Assembly (NCBI GenBank): GCA_963781035.1
Contig: CAWAEN010000015.1
Coordinates: 248,001 to 312,000 of the forward strand
Direction: 5' to 3'
Length of the DNA stretch: 64,000 bases
Origin: SZUA-35 sp963781035
GTDB taxonomy: Bacteria > Actinomycetota > Acidimicrobiia > Acidimicrobiales > SZUA-35
Positions 11,615-20,580 of this stretch are shown piece by piece (the first letter of the stretch is position 1; each line of letters starts with the position of its first letter). Made by a program: the position numbers and the translations under genes. Below the pieces are notes generated by a model. The model had not been told where the DNA came from and did no database searches. It saw only the letters and a program-made list of their open reading frames with translations.

Positions 11615-11776
11615 TCAGTAGTTCAGCTCGATGAGCTCGCTACCGGCGTGGTCTGCCTCAGCATTGGACTTCATGGCGAAACCCATGATGCCGGACACCA
11701 CGGCCATCGTCATCAGAAACCCAACGGGGATGACGACCAGAATGATGACGGCGAGGACGATGGCTCCGATCATCAT
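11615..11776 (-). CDS. 53-residue single-span membrane protein
   Basis: A small open frame starting MMIGAIVLAVIILVVIPVGF, with a hydrophobic stretch over residues 3-33 and a short acidic tail ending HAGSELIELNY. Topology is one, possibly two, membrane segments. It begins six bases after the ridA stop and reads the same way, so it is probably the last gene of that operon. The ribosome binding site is weak (TTAGG). I do not recognise the family. High hydrophobicity, a polar tail and the tight spacing support a real gene. Confidence 0.6.
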   Translation of the reverse strand: MMIGAIVLAVIILVVIPVGFLMTMAVVSGIMGFAMKSNAEADHAGSELIELNY

Positions 11777-11782
11777 TCGAGC

Positions 11783-12159
11783 CTAACCGACATAGCACCA
11801 AGCCTCGATCTCGACCTGTGCCCCGACCGGAAGCGCACGGACGGCGACGGCAGATCGGGCCGGCCGATGATCACCGAACTCATCGACGTAGACCCGGTTC
11901 ATCTCCGCGTAGTCGGCCATGTCGACGAGGAAGACCGTGGTCTTGGTGACCGCGTCGAGCGTCGCTCCCTCGGCTTCGAGGAGGCCCGGAGGTTGGCGAA
12001 TGCCTGGCGAAGCTCCGGTTCGAGCCCACCGTCGACAATGGCCCCATCGGCGATGCCGACCTGGCCGGAGCAGACCAGCCACGGCCCGGCCTTCACGAGC
12101 GGGGTATAGGGGCCGACCGGCTTCACGGGACCGTTCGCAGCGTTTCCTGGTTGTGCCAT
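11783..12159 (-). CDS. RidA family protein (YjgF/UK114), one frameshift
   Basis: Family members hydrolyse reactive enamine/imine intermediates made by PLP enzymes. About 125 residues, the usual length. The N-terminus reads GPVKPVGPYTPLVKAGPWLV and CSGQVGIADGAIVDGG. After an indel near 11987 it continues LEAEGATLDAVTKTTVFLVD and NRVYVDEFGDHRPARSAVAV. The catalytic-type Arg of the R-S-A segment is present and the protein ends EIEAWCYVG. It starts two bases after the stop of the XDH-like gene, so the two are co-transcribed. Confidence 0.88.
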
Positions 12160-12161
12160 GG

Positions 12162-13781
12162 CTAGATGATGGCACCGATCGGCCAGTCGGGGCGACAGCC
12201 CGAACGGAGCCACCCTGCGGCAGCGACCGCCACGAACACGGCGTCCGAGCCGTTCACGGCCGGACGTTCCTCTGGCACGAGGTGAATCGTGATCGGCGGC
12301 GTGTCCACCGCTCGAAGGATGCCGAAGCTCCGGATGGTGAGATCGTGGACCTGTCCTTCGTCGTCGACGGCGAGCGCCTCGCTGGTCAACCAAGACCACG
12401 CCATGTGGGCGGCACCGATGCAATACGAACGAAGCACCACCTCGTCCAGGATCTCACCGCATCGAAGGGTGACGGTGATGCCGGACTCGTCGACGACAGC
12501 TTCTGCCACGGCGCCGTCCGGGGAGGTGACGGGACCGGCGACACCCGTCGCTCCGGCCAACAGGACGACCGCCTCCGCCCAGCCCGCAGCCGCGGATGTC
12601 GAGCGAGGTCGGCGGCCCGAACACACTGCGCTCCTCGACCGTCAAACCCGGGCGCAACAGCGGCGATGGCCTGGCGCACACCCGGCGTCCGGACAACACG
12701 GATGGACCCCGTCCCATCCGCCGTCGCCCAGCCGGCAACGGGCGGTCGCTTCGGCCCGGATTGCACCGTGAACTCTCGGCTGGCCAACGCCAGAACGGGT
12801 CGGCCGTGACTCGTCCGCGAGCCGTCGTGCGATCTCGGGGACCGGACTCGCCCCCTTGGCCCCGAACGCACCACCGTTGGCAACCGGATCGGCAGGATCG
12901 CCACCAGGCGAACACCACGAGGCGTCGGTCTCGAGGTATGCCGGTTCGACCCAGGTGGTCCGGAGTGCCACGGCATCGGCCGGGCGTCCTTCGGGAAGGT
13001 CGAGCGGCCACCTGTGCTCCATCGTGGTTCGACGACCCTGCACCTTCTGTGCTGCGGACCTGGCTTCGGCGATCGTGGCGCCGATCACCCACGAACCATC
13101 GGCGCCTGGTACCGCCACGATGGCATCGTCAGGCGCGGTGTCGACGGCGAAACCACCACGCCCGAGCGCGACGTCGGGGTCGACCCGTTGGGCGACGCGA
13201 CCTTCGAGCCCGGCACGGCGCGACGCCGCTGCCAGATCCCGCGATGCCCGATCCTGCGATGTGTCACCGCTCGGGGCCCCGGCTGATCCCAGGAGCGTGA
13301 CGAACGTCTCGGCTGCCTCGACGATCGTGTGCCATCCGGTGCACCGGCAGAGGTGAGCGAGCAGAGCCTGCTCGACACTGCCGCGATGGAGATCGGACTT
13401 CCGCTCGAGTGCATCGAGACGAACCACGATGCCGGGCGTGCAGAAACCACACTGACTGCCGCCGGTTGCACAGAACGCCTCGCCCCACGCGGTCCGCCGC
13501 TCCGGGTCGAGGCCCTCGACCGTGGTGATCGAGCGGCCCCTCACCCGCCTCGCCGGCGTCACACACGCCACGCGAGGCTGACCGTCGACCAACACCGTGC
13601 AACACCCGCACTGCCCCTGCGGACTGCAGCCGTCCTTGACCGAGTGGATTCCAGCGGCGCTCAGCACATCGAGAAGGCTCTGGCCCGCCTCTGGGAACGA
13701 CACCTCGACCCCATCGACGACCAACTCGACCGTCGAACCGACCGCAGACGCTGAGGCATCGGGCACAGACGGATCGGACAC
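12162..13781 (-). CDS. [2Fe-2S] domain fused to a shortened xanthine dehydrogenase-like domain, frameshifted
   Basis: About 540 residues. Residues about 15-160 are the two [2Fe-2S] domains of molybdenum hydroxylase small subunits: DGCSPQGQCGCCTVLVDG for the plant-type cluster, GSQCGFCTPGIVVRLDAL and HLCRCTGWHTIVEA for the second. The rest resembles pieces of the large subunit: NGGAFGAKGASP recalls the GGGFGGK cofactor loop, and RSYCIGAAHMAWSWLTSEAL recalls the C-terminal region. It is only about 360 residues instead of the usual 750 or so. Where active enzymes have GAKGVGE, with its catalytic Glu, this has PAVNGSDAVF. Frameshifts lie near 12810, 12650 and 12590. It may be an electron-transfer or non-catalytic relative; I cannot assign a substrate. 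RidA follows two bases downstream. The GTG start has TATCCT six bases upstream. Confidence 0.7.
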
Positions 13782-13787
13782 GGCGCG

Positions 13788-13797
13788 AGGATACGGT
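13788..13797. promoter_or_regulatory. overlapping back-to-back -10 hexamers
   Basis: TATCCT (minus strand, 13788-13793) lies six bases before the GTG of the XDH-like gene. TACGGT (plus strand, 13792-13797) lies eight bases before the GTG of the Tat lipoprotein gene. The two share their TA pair, and only 24 bases separate the two start codons. Confidence 0.55.
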
Positions 13798-13805
13798 TCG
13801 CTGCT

Positions 13806-14727
13806 GTGGCCAGCGCCCGCTCACGACGTGAATTCCTCCGGGACGCCACCATCACCGGGGCCTCACTGGCGCTTCTCGGCGCCTGTTCGAGCGACTCGAA
13901 CGCGCCGGACCTCGAGCTGGTCAGGCTCTTCAGCTCCGACAACGTGATCGTCGCCGGTCGACCGCAGCGACTTCCGTTCGGATTGGTGGACAACGGCGCA
14001 CCGGTCGTCGGAGAAGGGGGCAGTGTCGACGTCCGAGTGCTGTTGAACGGCGACGTGATCGACGATGTCGTCGTGCCGTCCCGCCTCGTCACCCACGATC
14101 ATCCCGATGGAGACGGCGAGCGCGCCGCACGAACACGCCGGACGTCGTCCGGTACTTCCCTCTCCGGACAACGCTGCCCGAGCCCGGCATCTACGACATC
14201 GAGGTCGGCATCGACGGTCGGACGATCCTCCTCCCGGTGCAGGCCTTCGATCCGGACGAGGTCGACATCATCGTGCCCGGGCGAGCGGTTCCCCGATCTG
14301 GATACACCGACGCTGGCTCTACCGGGCCCGATGGATCCCCTCTGCACGTTGTTCGACGGGCCATGCCCCTTTCACGAGCACACGGTCGCCGAGGTCCTCC
14401 AGGCCGGAGAGCCGCTCGCGTTCTTGATCGCTACGCCGGCTTACTGCTCCACCTCGTATTGCGGACCCGTCCTCGAGACGCTGATCGCCTCGGCCGGCAA
14501 CTTCCCGTCGATCCGAGCCGATTCACCTCGAGGTCTACGAGAACCCACGCGAGGTCGACGGTGACCTGGCCGATCCGAACCTGCGACCCGTCTCGGCGTT
14601 CGCCGAGCTGGGGCTCACGTTCGAACCCTCGTTGTTCCTGGTGGACCGAGACGGCGTGCTCGTCGATCGCATCGACAACGTGTTCGACAGCGCCGAACTC
14701 GAGTTGGCCCTGGCCGGCATCGCTTGA
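13806..14727 (+). CDS. Tat-exported lipoprotein with thioredoxin-like domain, frameshifted
   Basis: The N-terminus SRREFLRDATITGASLALLG is a twin-arginine signal ending in the lipobox LLGAC, so the mature protein is probably a lipoprotein outside the membrane. The middle (residues about 40-150) is beta-rich. The C-terminal domain has AYCSTSYCGPVLETLIASAG, a C-x4-C-G-P active-site-like motif after a long beta strand, and SLFLVDRDGVLVDRIDNVFD, the end of a thioredoxin fold. Frameshifts lie near 14125, 14283 and 14520. A redox or copper-chaperone-like role is inferred from the fold. It is divergent from the iron-sulphur XDH-like gene, from which it is 24 bases away. Confidence 0.72.
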
Positions 14728-14740
14728 GAGCAGAACAGGA

Positions 14741-15061
14741 TCAGGAGAACGACTGACCGCAACCGCACGAACGCTGGGCGTTCGGGTTGTCGATGGAGAA
14801 TCCGGTCTGCTGGAGACCGTCCTTGTAGTCGAGCGTGGCACCGGTGAGCATGGTGGCACTGGTGGAGTCCACCACGACCTTCACGCCGTTGGCCTGCTCG
14901 GAAGCGACGTCGTCATCGGCGATCTCGCCATCGAAGAACATCTCGTAGCTGAAGCCGGAGCAGCCGCCAGGACGTACGGCGACGCGCAAGGCCAGCTCTT
15001 CACCCTCTTGGTCCAGAAGCTCTCGGACCTTCGTTGCTGCTGATTCGGTGACCGTCATCAT
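14741..15061 (-). CDS. iron-sulphur cluster carrier, ErpA/IscA family
   Basis: An A-type carrier that passes [Fe-S] clusters to target proteins in the cytoplasm. 106 residues, the typical length, intact. The three conserved Cys are present: one in VRPGGCSGFSYEMFF and two in the C-terminal SCGCGQSFS. There are two adjacent ATG codons (15061 and 15058); GAGGT lies eight bases upstream of the first. It is divergent from the Mrp gene, a cluster-loading ATPase, which fits a shared pathway (inference). Its stop lies 14 bases from that of the convergent lipoprotein gene. Confidence 0.92.
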   Translation of the reverse strand: MMTVTESAATKVRELLDQEGEELALRVAVRPGGCSGFSYEMFFDGEIADDDVASEQANGVKVVVDSTSATMLTGATLDYKDGLQQTGFSIDNPNAQRSCGCGQSFS

Positions 15062-15137
15062 CGCGAGACCTCACAATTCGTCGTGAAACCTGATTCTACC
15101 GGAGACGTGCGGTTCGAAGCACGTCAGGTGGGGCCAA

Positions 15138-15143
15138 TAGACT
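15138..15143 (+). promoter_or_regulatory. -10 hexamer for the Mrp gene
   Basis: TAGACT, six bases before the ATG at 15150. Confidence 0.6.
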
Positions 15144-15149
15144 GGGTAC

Positions 15150-16362
15150 ATGTCCGAACCCCTACCCACCAGCGAAGCGATCATGGAGATCCTGCGCGGG
15201 GTCATCGACCCGGAGCTCGGCAGCGACATCGTCGATCTCGGTATGGCCAAGGGCGCAACCATCGCGGACTCGGGCGCTGTCGTCGTCACGATTGCACTCA
15301 CCACGATGGGTTGTCCGCTGCGAGCCCAGATCCGCAACGACACGAAAGCTCGGATCGCTTCGATGCCCGGTGTCACCGACGTCAGCATCGACTGGACCGA
15401 GCTGTCGAGCGACGAGAAGGCCGCCACGATGGAGCGGGCCAGGAAGAACTGCAGCCGATCAGGCCGGGCCCACCGCGATCCCGGCCACCACGCGAGTCCT
15501 GGCGATCTCGTCCGGAAAGGGTGGCGTCGGCAAGTCGTCTGTCACCGTCAACCTCGCTGTCGCCCTGGCCCTGCGGGGATTCAACGTCGGACTGATCGAC
15601 GCCGACATCTGGGGCTTCTCTGTTCCGCGCATGCTCGGCATCGAGGGCCGGCTCGATGCCGAGGTACGAGGCGACCAGAAGATCATCAAGCCCCATTCAC
15701 TCCCGATGGGTCCGGGTCGCCTCGACGTCGTCTCGATGGGTTTCCTGGTCGAGGACGAGGAGAGCGCTCTGCTCTGGCGGGGCCTCATGCTCAATCGTGC
15801 TGTCCAACACTTCCTCGAGGATGTCGCCTGGAACGATGACCTCGACTACCTCCTCATCGACATGCCCCCGGGCACCGGCGACGTGGCGATGGGCCTGGCC
15901 AGAATGCTCCCCCGGGCCGAGATGCTGGTGGTCACGACACCGGCCACCGGGGCCCAGAAGGTGGCCGCCAGAGCGGTGTCCATGGCACGCAAGTCCCACA
16001 CCCGTGTGGCCGGAGTGATCGAGAACATGTCGGTCTTCGTCACCGAGGACGGTCGCGAGTACCCGCTGTTCGGAACCGGCGGCGGCGCGGCGCTTTCCGA
16101 AATGGCGGGGGTTCCCCTGATCGGGTCGGTGCCGATCGAGCCTGCCGTCTCGCTCGGCGGCGACACCGGGCGACCAGCTGCACTCGGCGAAGGTCCAGCG
16201 GCAGCCGCGTTCGCGTCGATCGCCGAGCGCATCGTCACCGACGTGTCGCCTCCGGTCGAGATGGCAGGCTGCTCGGCCCGGATGCTCGAGCACGCAATCG
16301 CGGCGCTGGATGCCTCCGGGGCGCTCGAGGCTCTGGACGCGGAAGAAGCGGCAAAACCCTGA
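15150..16362 (+). CDS. Mrp/ApbC family iron-sulphur carrier ATPase with MIP18 domain, one frameshift
   Basis: About 400 residues. Residues 1-95 form a MIP18 (DUF59) domain: VIDPELGSDIVDLGMAKG and TTMGCPLRAQIRND. An indel near 15450 follows, then a P-loop NTPase of the Mrp/NBP35 family: the deviant Walker A AISSGKGGVGKSSVTVNLAV, GLIDADIWGFSVPRMLG, LLIDMPPGTGDVAMGL and VVTTPATGAQKVAARAVSMA. The C-terminus lacks the usual C-x2-C pair in obvious form, but one Cys (GCSAR) is present. The family binds and transfers [4Fe-4S] clusters. The divergent ErpA gene supports this role. Confidence 0.92.
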
Positions 16363-16374
16363 CAGTTGCGGGAA

Positions 16375-17121
16375 TCAGGTGGCGCCGTCGTCCGGTGTTC
16401 GCACGACCTGCAGCTTCGCCGACAACAGGCTGGACGAGGGGATCAGCACCGATCCGGCTCCGACCTGGACCTCCGCCGCGGTGGGATGCATGGCGACAAC
16501 GGGACCGGTGACCCGATCGGTGCCGCTCCCGATCGTGATGACGTCGCCGACTCGAACCAGGCGCCGTACAGCTCGTGTGCTCGCGACCTCGGAGGCAACC
16601 GTCCGGCCACCGAGGCCAACCAACAACGTGAAGCTGGCGGCAACGGCGAAGAACGTGGCGGCGACACCCAGGTTCACAACGGTGGTGTCGACCCCGAGCG
16701 TGCCGACTGCGAGCAGCACCGCCATGACCAGAATCAAGCCTCGGGCAGCTCCGGTCGCCTGGCGCTGAACGGTGGTCGACGCCCTGGCCAGCGCCTTGCC
16801 GAGACCGGCGACGACGAATGACGACAGCACGTTGGCGAGAATGACGATGATCGCCGCGGTCAGGACCTTGGGAATGAAGCTGACCGCGTCGTTTCGGAGT
16901 TGTGTCACGGCGTCTGGCTGGATGATCCCGAGGGCCACCAGGAGACCGCCGACGATTCCGAACGAGAACGCAAGGCTCGACAACGGCCCAACCGCGTCGC
17001 GTAACGGCTCCGGCCGACTCGGTTTCCCGAGCGTCATGGCCACGATCCTCGACAGCACGATGCCGACGACAAAACCTCCGCCGATCGCAATGGCCACCGC
17101 TATCCAGTCATTCGTGGTCAT
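16375..17121 (-). CDS. membrane protein with MscS-like C-terminal domain
   Basis: 248 residues, intact. About four membrane segments: residues 5-28, 45-70, 82-105 and 125-165. They are followed by a small beta domain (VRVGDVITIGSGTDRVTGPV, then IPSSSLLSA) resembling the MscS beta domain. The fold suggests a small-conductance channel or a relative; gating is unproven. It starts a few bases after the anti-sigma factor stop (AAAGGATGACGTATG), so sigma factor, anti-sigma factor and this protein form one operon. Membrane stress may be what the sigma factor answers (inference). Confidence 0.75.
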   Translation of the reverse strand: MTTNDWIAVAIAIGGGFVVGIVLSRIVAMTLGKPSRPEPLRDAVGPLSSLAFSFGIVGGLLVALGIIQPDAVTQLRNDAVSFIPKVLTAAIIVILANVLSSFVVAGLGKALARASTTVQRQATGAARGLILVMAVLLAVGTLGVDTTVVNLGVAATFFAVAASFTLLVGLGGRTVASEVASTRAVRRLVRVGDVITIGSGTDRVTGPVVAMHPTAAEVQVGAGSVLIPSSSLLSAKLQVVRTPDDGAT

Positions 17122-17124
17122 ACG

Positions 17125-17451
17125 TCATCCTTTGTTGTCATCGTCGTCGTCGGTGAAGAGGAGTCTCGACGTCTCCCATCCTGCCCCGAACACGTCGGCG
17201 AAATACCCGAACACCTGCCGAGACTCGAGGCTGGCCAACACTCCGGCTTCGACACGATGGGCCAGGTCCTCTGGCGGAGCGAGCACTGCGAGCAGCGCAT
17301 CCCGCAAGCTCGAACCGGCATCTGCCGAGGCGAGATCCTCGAGATCGGATGCACAGCGCTCGCAGGTCGAGACATGCTTGTCCACATCCTCGTCGATGTC
17401 GCCGGCGAGCCACTCTCGCAGGGCTCGTTTCGAAGGGTGGCGCCAGATCAT
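17125..17451 (-). CDS. zinc-finger anti-sigma factor
   Basis: About 108 residues. The N-terminal half holds HVSTCERCASDLEDLASAD, the H-x3-C-x2-C signature of ZAS anti-sigma factors that hold ECF sigma factors inactive. The C-terminal half has no clear membrane segment and ends in an acidic tail. I chose the ATG at 17451 because it overlaps the sigma factor stop as ATGA and has AAGGAG six bases upstream; an in-frame ATG two codons earlier lies inside the sigma gene. The overlap implies coupled translation with the sigma factor. Confidence 0.85.
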   Translation of the reverse strand: MIWRHPSKRALREWLAGDIDEDVDKHVSTCERCASDLEDLASADAGSSLRDALLAVLAPPEDLAHRVEAGVLASLESRQVFGYFADVFGAGWETSRLLFTDDDDDNKG

Positions 17452-18086
17452 TGCCACTCCTTCAACGCGTTGCCGAGGAAACGCCTCGCACGAAGCAGGC
17501 GTGTCTTGATCGTCGGCAGCGGAACGTCGAGTACCTGGCTGATCTCGTCGTAGGACATGCCCTCCAACTCACGCAGGACGACGATGCTGCGCGAAAGGTC
17601 GTCGAGCAGATCCAACGCTCCGACGAACTCGTCGACAACCGCAGCACCCTCGACTCTGCGTTCGGTCGATCGTTCGTGGACGATGGGCGCCTCTGGCATC
17701 TCATTGGGATCACTCAGGATGAAACGTCGCGTCCGCAGCGTGGAGATCGCAGTGTTGTGGGCGATTCTCATCACCCATCCTCGAAGCGAGGAATCACCTC
17801 GGAACGTCGGCAGCGCCATCCACGCCTTCAGCATGGTCTCCTGCGTGACGTCCTCGGCCAGCGCCCGATCCCGCATGATCGACAGCGCCAAACGGAAGAC
17901 GGCATCGCTGTGGTCGACCATCAACGCACGAAGGTCATCGGGATCCGGTTCGGTGTGTGGACCCTCCGCCGAGATCTCGGAATCCGTCCCCGTCGTCGGG
18001 CGCGTGGCCCACAGCACGGGGGCTCCCGGGCTGGAGACGAAACGTCGAACTGCGATGAGAAACAGCGAGCGCATGGTGCTGATCAC
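17448..18086 (-). CDS. ECF-type RNA polymerase sigma factor
   Basis: About 190-212 residues depending on the start. Region 2: ALMVDHSDAVFRLALSIMRD, RALAEDVTQETMLKAWMALP (region 2.2-2.3) and RGWVMRIAHNTAISTLRTRR (2.4). Region 4: LRELEGMSYDEISQVLDVPL and TIKTRLLRARRFLGNAL, the helix-turn-helix that reads the -35 box. The first 40 residues are atypical and the GTG start at 18086 is uncertain; MRSLF four codons later is an alternative. The zinc-finger anti-sigma factor overlaps its stop, so activity is probably controlled by that partner. Confidence 0.92.
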   Translation of the reverse strand: MISTMRSLFLIAVRRFVSSPGAPVLWATRPTTGTDSEISAEGPHTEPDPDDLRALMVDHSDAVFRLALSIMRDRALAEDVTQETMLKAWMALPTFRGDSSLRGWVMRIAHNTAISTLRTRRFILSDPNEMPEAPIVHERSTERRVEGAAVVDEFVGALDLLDDLSRSIVVLRELEGMSYDEISQVLDVPLPTIKTRLLRARRFLGNALKEWQ

Positions 18087-18144
18087 GACGCTGGGATCCT
18101 AGGAAAGTCGCGGATCAAATGCTGAGCAACGCACCATCGGACCA

Positions 18145-19545
18145 CTAGCGGAGTGTCGCCGCAGCGTCTTCGTCGCGAACCCACCAAGCAGCGATCAGCG
18201 CAGGGATGAAGAGCAGAGCCGACACCCAGAACGCGGCTTGGTACGCCCTCAAGCCGGGATCGGCCGCGTCGACGGCGACTCCGGCCAGCACGGCAGCGGT
18301 CAGCGCCACCCCGAAGGCCGGGGCGGCCTGGCGGTTGGCGCTGAACAGTGCCGTCGCCTGTGCCGTGTCAGCGACGCTGGTCTGGGCGTACACCGCGGTC
18401 TGGATTGCGATGAAGGCGAACCCGAGCCCCAGCCCTCTCGCAAACATGAACGCCCTGACCGTCCAGAGGCCGGTGTCGAGATCGAACTGGGCCATCCCGA
18501 TGCCGATGACGAGTGCCGCCGTGAGCCCGATCAGGAGCAGGCGGCGCGGTCCGATCCGCCGATAGAGGACCCGCCCGACCAGTTGGGATGAGAACCACAC
18601 ACCAACTGCCTGGGGAAATGTTGCCAGTCCAGTCTCGAGCGCCGAGAAGCCGCGCAGCGACTGGAGATACACCGGCAAGAGGAAGATGAGGCCGACGAAG
18701 GCGGCGTACGTCGGGAATGCGAGGATCTGGATCGACCGGAAGATGGGAGCACGGAGCAGCTCGAATCGCAGCAGTGGATCGGGCCGCCTCCGCTCGAACA
18801 AGGGCAGAGCGACCAGCGACCCGACACCCGCAATCACCGAGATCACGACGACGGGTGAGGTCCATCCGAGGGCTCGGGCAACCGTGATGCCATAGAGCGT
18901 TGCGCCGAGGCCAACGCCGGCGAGCAGGAAGCCGATGAGGTCGAATCGGGCGCGGGTCTCGGAGCGGAAGTCGCGGATGACGAGCCAACCCACGGCAAAC
19001 GCGATCAGGCCGAGCGGAACGTTGACGTAGAAGATCCACCGCCAACTCAGGTACTCGACGATCGCTCCCCCGAGCACCGGCCCGATTGCCGGGGCGATCA
19101 CGGCCACGGTGATGACAGCGGTCGCTGCCTTTGCCCGTTCGTTCTGCGGAAAGGCCCGGTAGAGCATGGCGGCACCGAGCGGCCCCATCACACCGGCTCC
19201 GACTCCCTGGAGAATCCGAAAGGAAACCAACTGCTCGAGCGACTGGGACAGCCCGCAGAGCGCCGAGGCCAGGGTGAACAGCGTGAGAGCAGAGAGGAAG
19301 ACCTTTCGGGCCCCGAAACGATCGGCGGCCCAACCCGAGGTGGGGATGAAGACGGCCAGCCCGACCAGGTAGCCGATGATCGCCCGATCGATCTCGGCGT
19401 CAGTGACGCCGAATGCCGTGGCCAGGGTCGGGATCGCCACATTCACGATCGTGCCGTCCAGGATCTGCACGAACAGCGTGAGCACGAACACGACGATCAT
19501 CGCTTGCTTGTACCGCTCATCGTCGAGATTCCTGCGGGCCGGCAT
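18145..19545 (-). CDS. MFS transporter, DHA2 (EmrB/QacA) family
   Basis: 466 residues, intact, with about 14 membrane segments, the number typical of DHA2 drug:proton antiporters. LDGTIVNVAIPTLATAFGVT in the first segment is the DHA2 signature (D1 motif), GWAADRFGARKVFLSALTLF is the MFS loop 2-3 motif, and GVGAGVMGPLGAAML fits motif C region. The substrate is unknown; family members export drugs, dyes or siderophores. The ATG at 19545 is preferred over one 18 codons upstream because of the TAGCGT promoter hexamer. It is divergent from the membrane helix protein. Confidence 0.9.
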   Translation of the reverse strand: MPARRNLDDERYKQAMIVVFVLTLFVQILDGTIVNVAIPTLATAFGVTDAEIDRAIIGYLVGLAVFIPTSGWAADRFGARKVFLSALTLFTLASALCGLSQSLEQLVSFRILQGVGAGVMGPLGAAMLYRAFPQNERAKAATAVITVAVIAPAIGPVLGGAIVEYLSWRWIFYVNVPLGLIAFAVGWLVIRDFRSETRARFDLIGFLLAGVGLGATLYGITVARALGWTSPVVVISVIAGVGSLVALPLFERRRPDPLLRFELLRAPIFRSIQILAFPTYAAFVGLIFLLPVYLQSLRGFSALETGLATFPQAVGVWFSSQLVGRVLYRRIGPRRLLLIGLTAALVIGIGMAQFDLDTGLWTVRAFMFARGLGLGFAFIAIQTAVYAQTSVADTAQATALFSANRQAAPAFGVALTAAVLAGVAVDAADPGLRAYQAAFWVSALLFIPALIAAWWVRDEDAAATLR

Positions 19546-19552
19546 CACGTCG

Positions 19553-19558
19553 ACGCTA
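19553..19558 (-). promoter_or_regulatory. -10 hexamer for the MFS transporter
   Basis: TAGCGT on the minus strand, seven bases before the ATG at 19545. Confidence 0.5.
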
Positions 19559-19709
19559 GGTCGGAATCGATTCTTGGACGAACGAGGTCTGGCCCACAAG
19601 ATGCCGGCCGGTCGGGAGCTTCGAGGTTTCTCGCGACCAAACCGAGGTGCCGGTCGTCCATCACTTGACCGCCTTCACGGCGGCCCAACCACCACAGGAG
19701 TTCACCACC

Positions 19710-20408
19710 ATGGGCACATTGGCAGTCGACATCGACTTCGACGGCATCTTCACCGAGACATTCGGTGACATCGCCGACTTCATCCCGAAACTCATTGCGT
19801 TCCTGCTGATCCTCCTGATCGGCATGTTCATCGCCCGAATCGTGCGTCGCGCAATCGGCTCCCTCCTGACCCGGGTGAAGTTCGACAGCTACATCGACAA
19901 GGCCGGAATCGGCGCACCTCTCCAACGTGCAGGGTTCGCCGACAGCGGTCGATTCGTCGCCCAGATCATCTACTACCTGATCGCGCTCCTCGTTCTGAAG
20001 CTCAGCCTGAGCGCATTCGGCGACAACGACATCTCCGACGCACTCGACGGCATGATCGCCTTCATCCCCAAACTCATCGTCGCGATCATCATCGTGATCG
20101 TCACCGGCCTCGTGGCCAACGCCGTGCGCAACATGATCCAGCCTGGTCTGGCTGGAGTCGACCACGGCGAGACACTCACCAAGCTCGCCGTCGGCGCCAT
20201 CTGGATGATCGGCATCTTTGCCGCCATCGATCAGATCGAGTTCGCCGAGGACATCGTCGACACCTTGTTCACCGCAATCGTCGGCAGCCTCTCCGCCATC
20301 CTCGTGCTGAAGTTCGGCATCGGTGGCGTGTGGGCTGCTCGTGACCGCTTCTGGCCGAACGTGTACGACCGCCTCAGCGGCTCGGACACGCCGAACCAGA
20401 GCGTCTGA
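19710..20408 (+). CDS. conserved TM-helix membrane protein (channel-like, no MscS beta domain)
   Basis: 232 residues, intact. Two similar units each combine a membrane helix with an amphipathic helix: FIPKLIAFLLILLIGMFIAR, then IVRRAIGSLLTRVKFDSYID, and later FIPKLIVAIIIVIVTGLVAN, then AVRNMIQPGLAGVDHGETLT. These repeats are the conserved TM-helix type found in small-conductance channel relatives; the beta domain is absent. Its actual function is unknown. The start has AGGAG ten bases upstream, and a strong terminator lies downstream. The MscS-like protein at 16375 shares the helix style but has the extra domain. Confidence 0.75.
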   Translation: MGTLAVDIDFDGIFTETFGDIADFIPKLIAFLLILLIGMFIARIVRRAIGSLLTRVKFDSYIDKAGIGAPLQRAGFADSGRFVAQIIYYLIALLVLKLSLSAFGDNDISDALDGMIAFIPKLIVAIIIVIVTGLVANAVRNMIQPGLAGVDHGETLTKLAVGAIWMIGIFAAIDQIEFAEDIVDTLFTAIVGSLSAILVLKFGIGGVWAARDRFWPNVYDRLSGSDTPNQSV

Positions 20409-20488
20409 CGCAGCCACCTCGGGGCATGTGCACCCGAGGGGCCGGCTTCGTTCCGGCACCTGGGCGACGGTGTCGGAACGAAAAGAAG

Positions 20489-20517
20489 AAAGGACCCGGC
20501 CGGCGGCCGGGTCCTTT
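20489..20517. terminator. bidirectional rho-independent terminator
   Basis: Perfect 13-bp stem, AAAGGACCCGGCC with GGCCGGGTCCTTT, and a three-base loop. It lies between a plus-strand gene ending at 20408 and a minus-strand gene ending at 20581. The A and T runs at the stem ends make it usable from both sides. Confidence 0.85.
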
Positions 20518-20580
20518 CGCGTTCGGGGTGCTGCCTTCGTGGGAGGTTCCACCGCCACAGGACGATGCCGTGGCGCCGGA

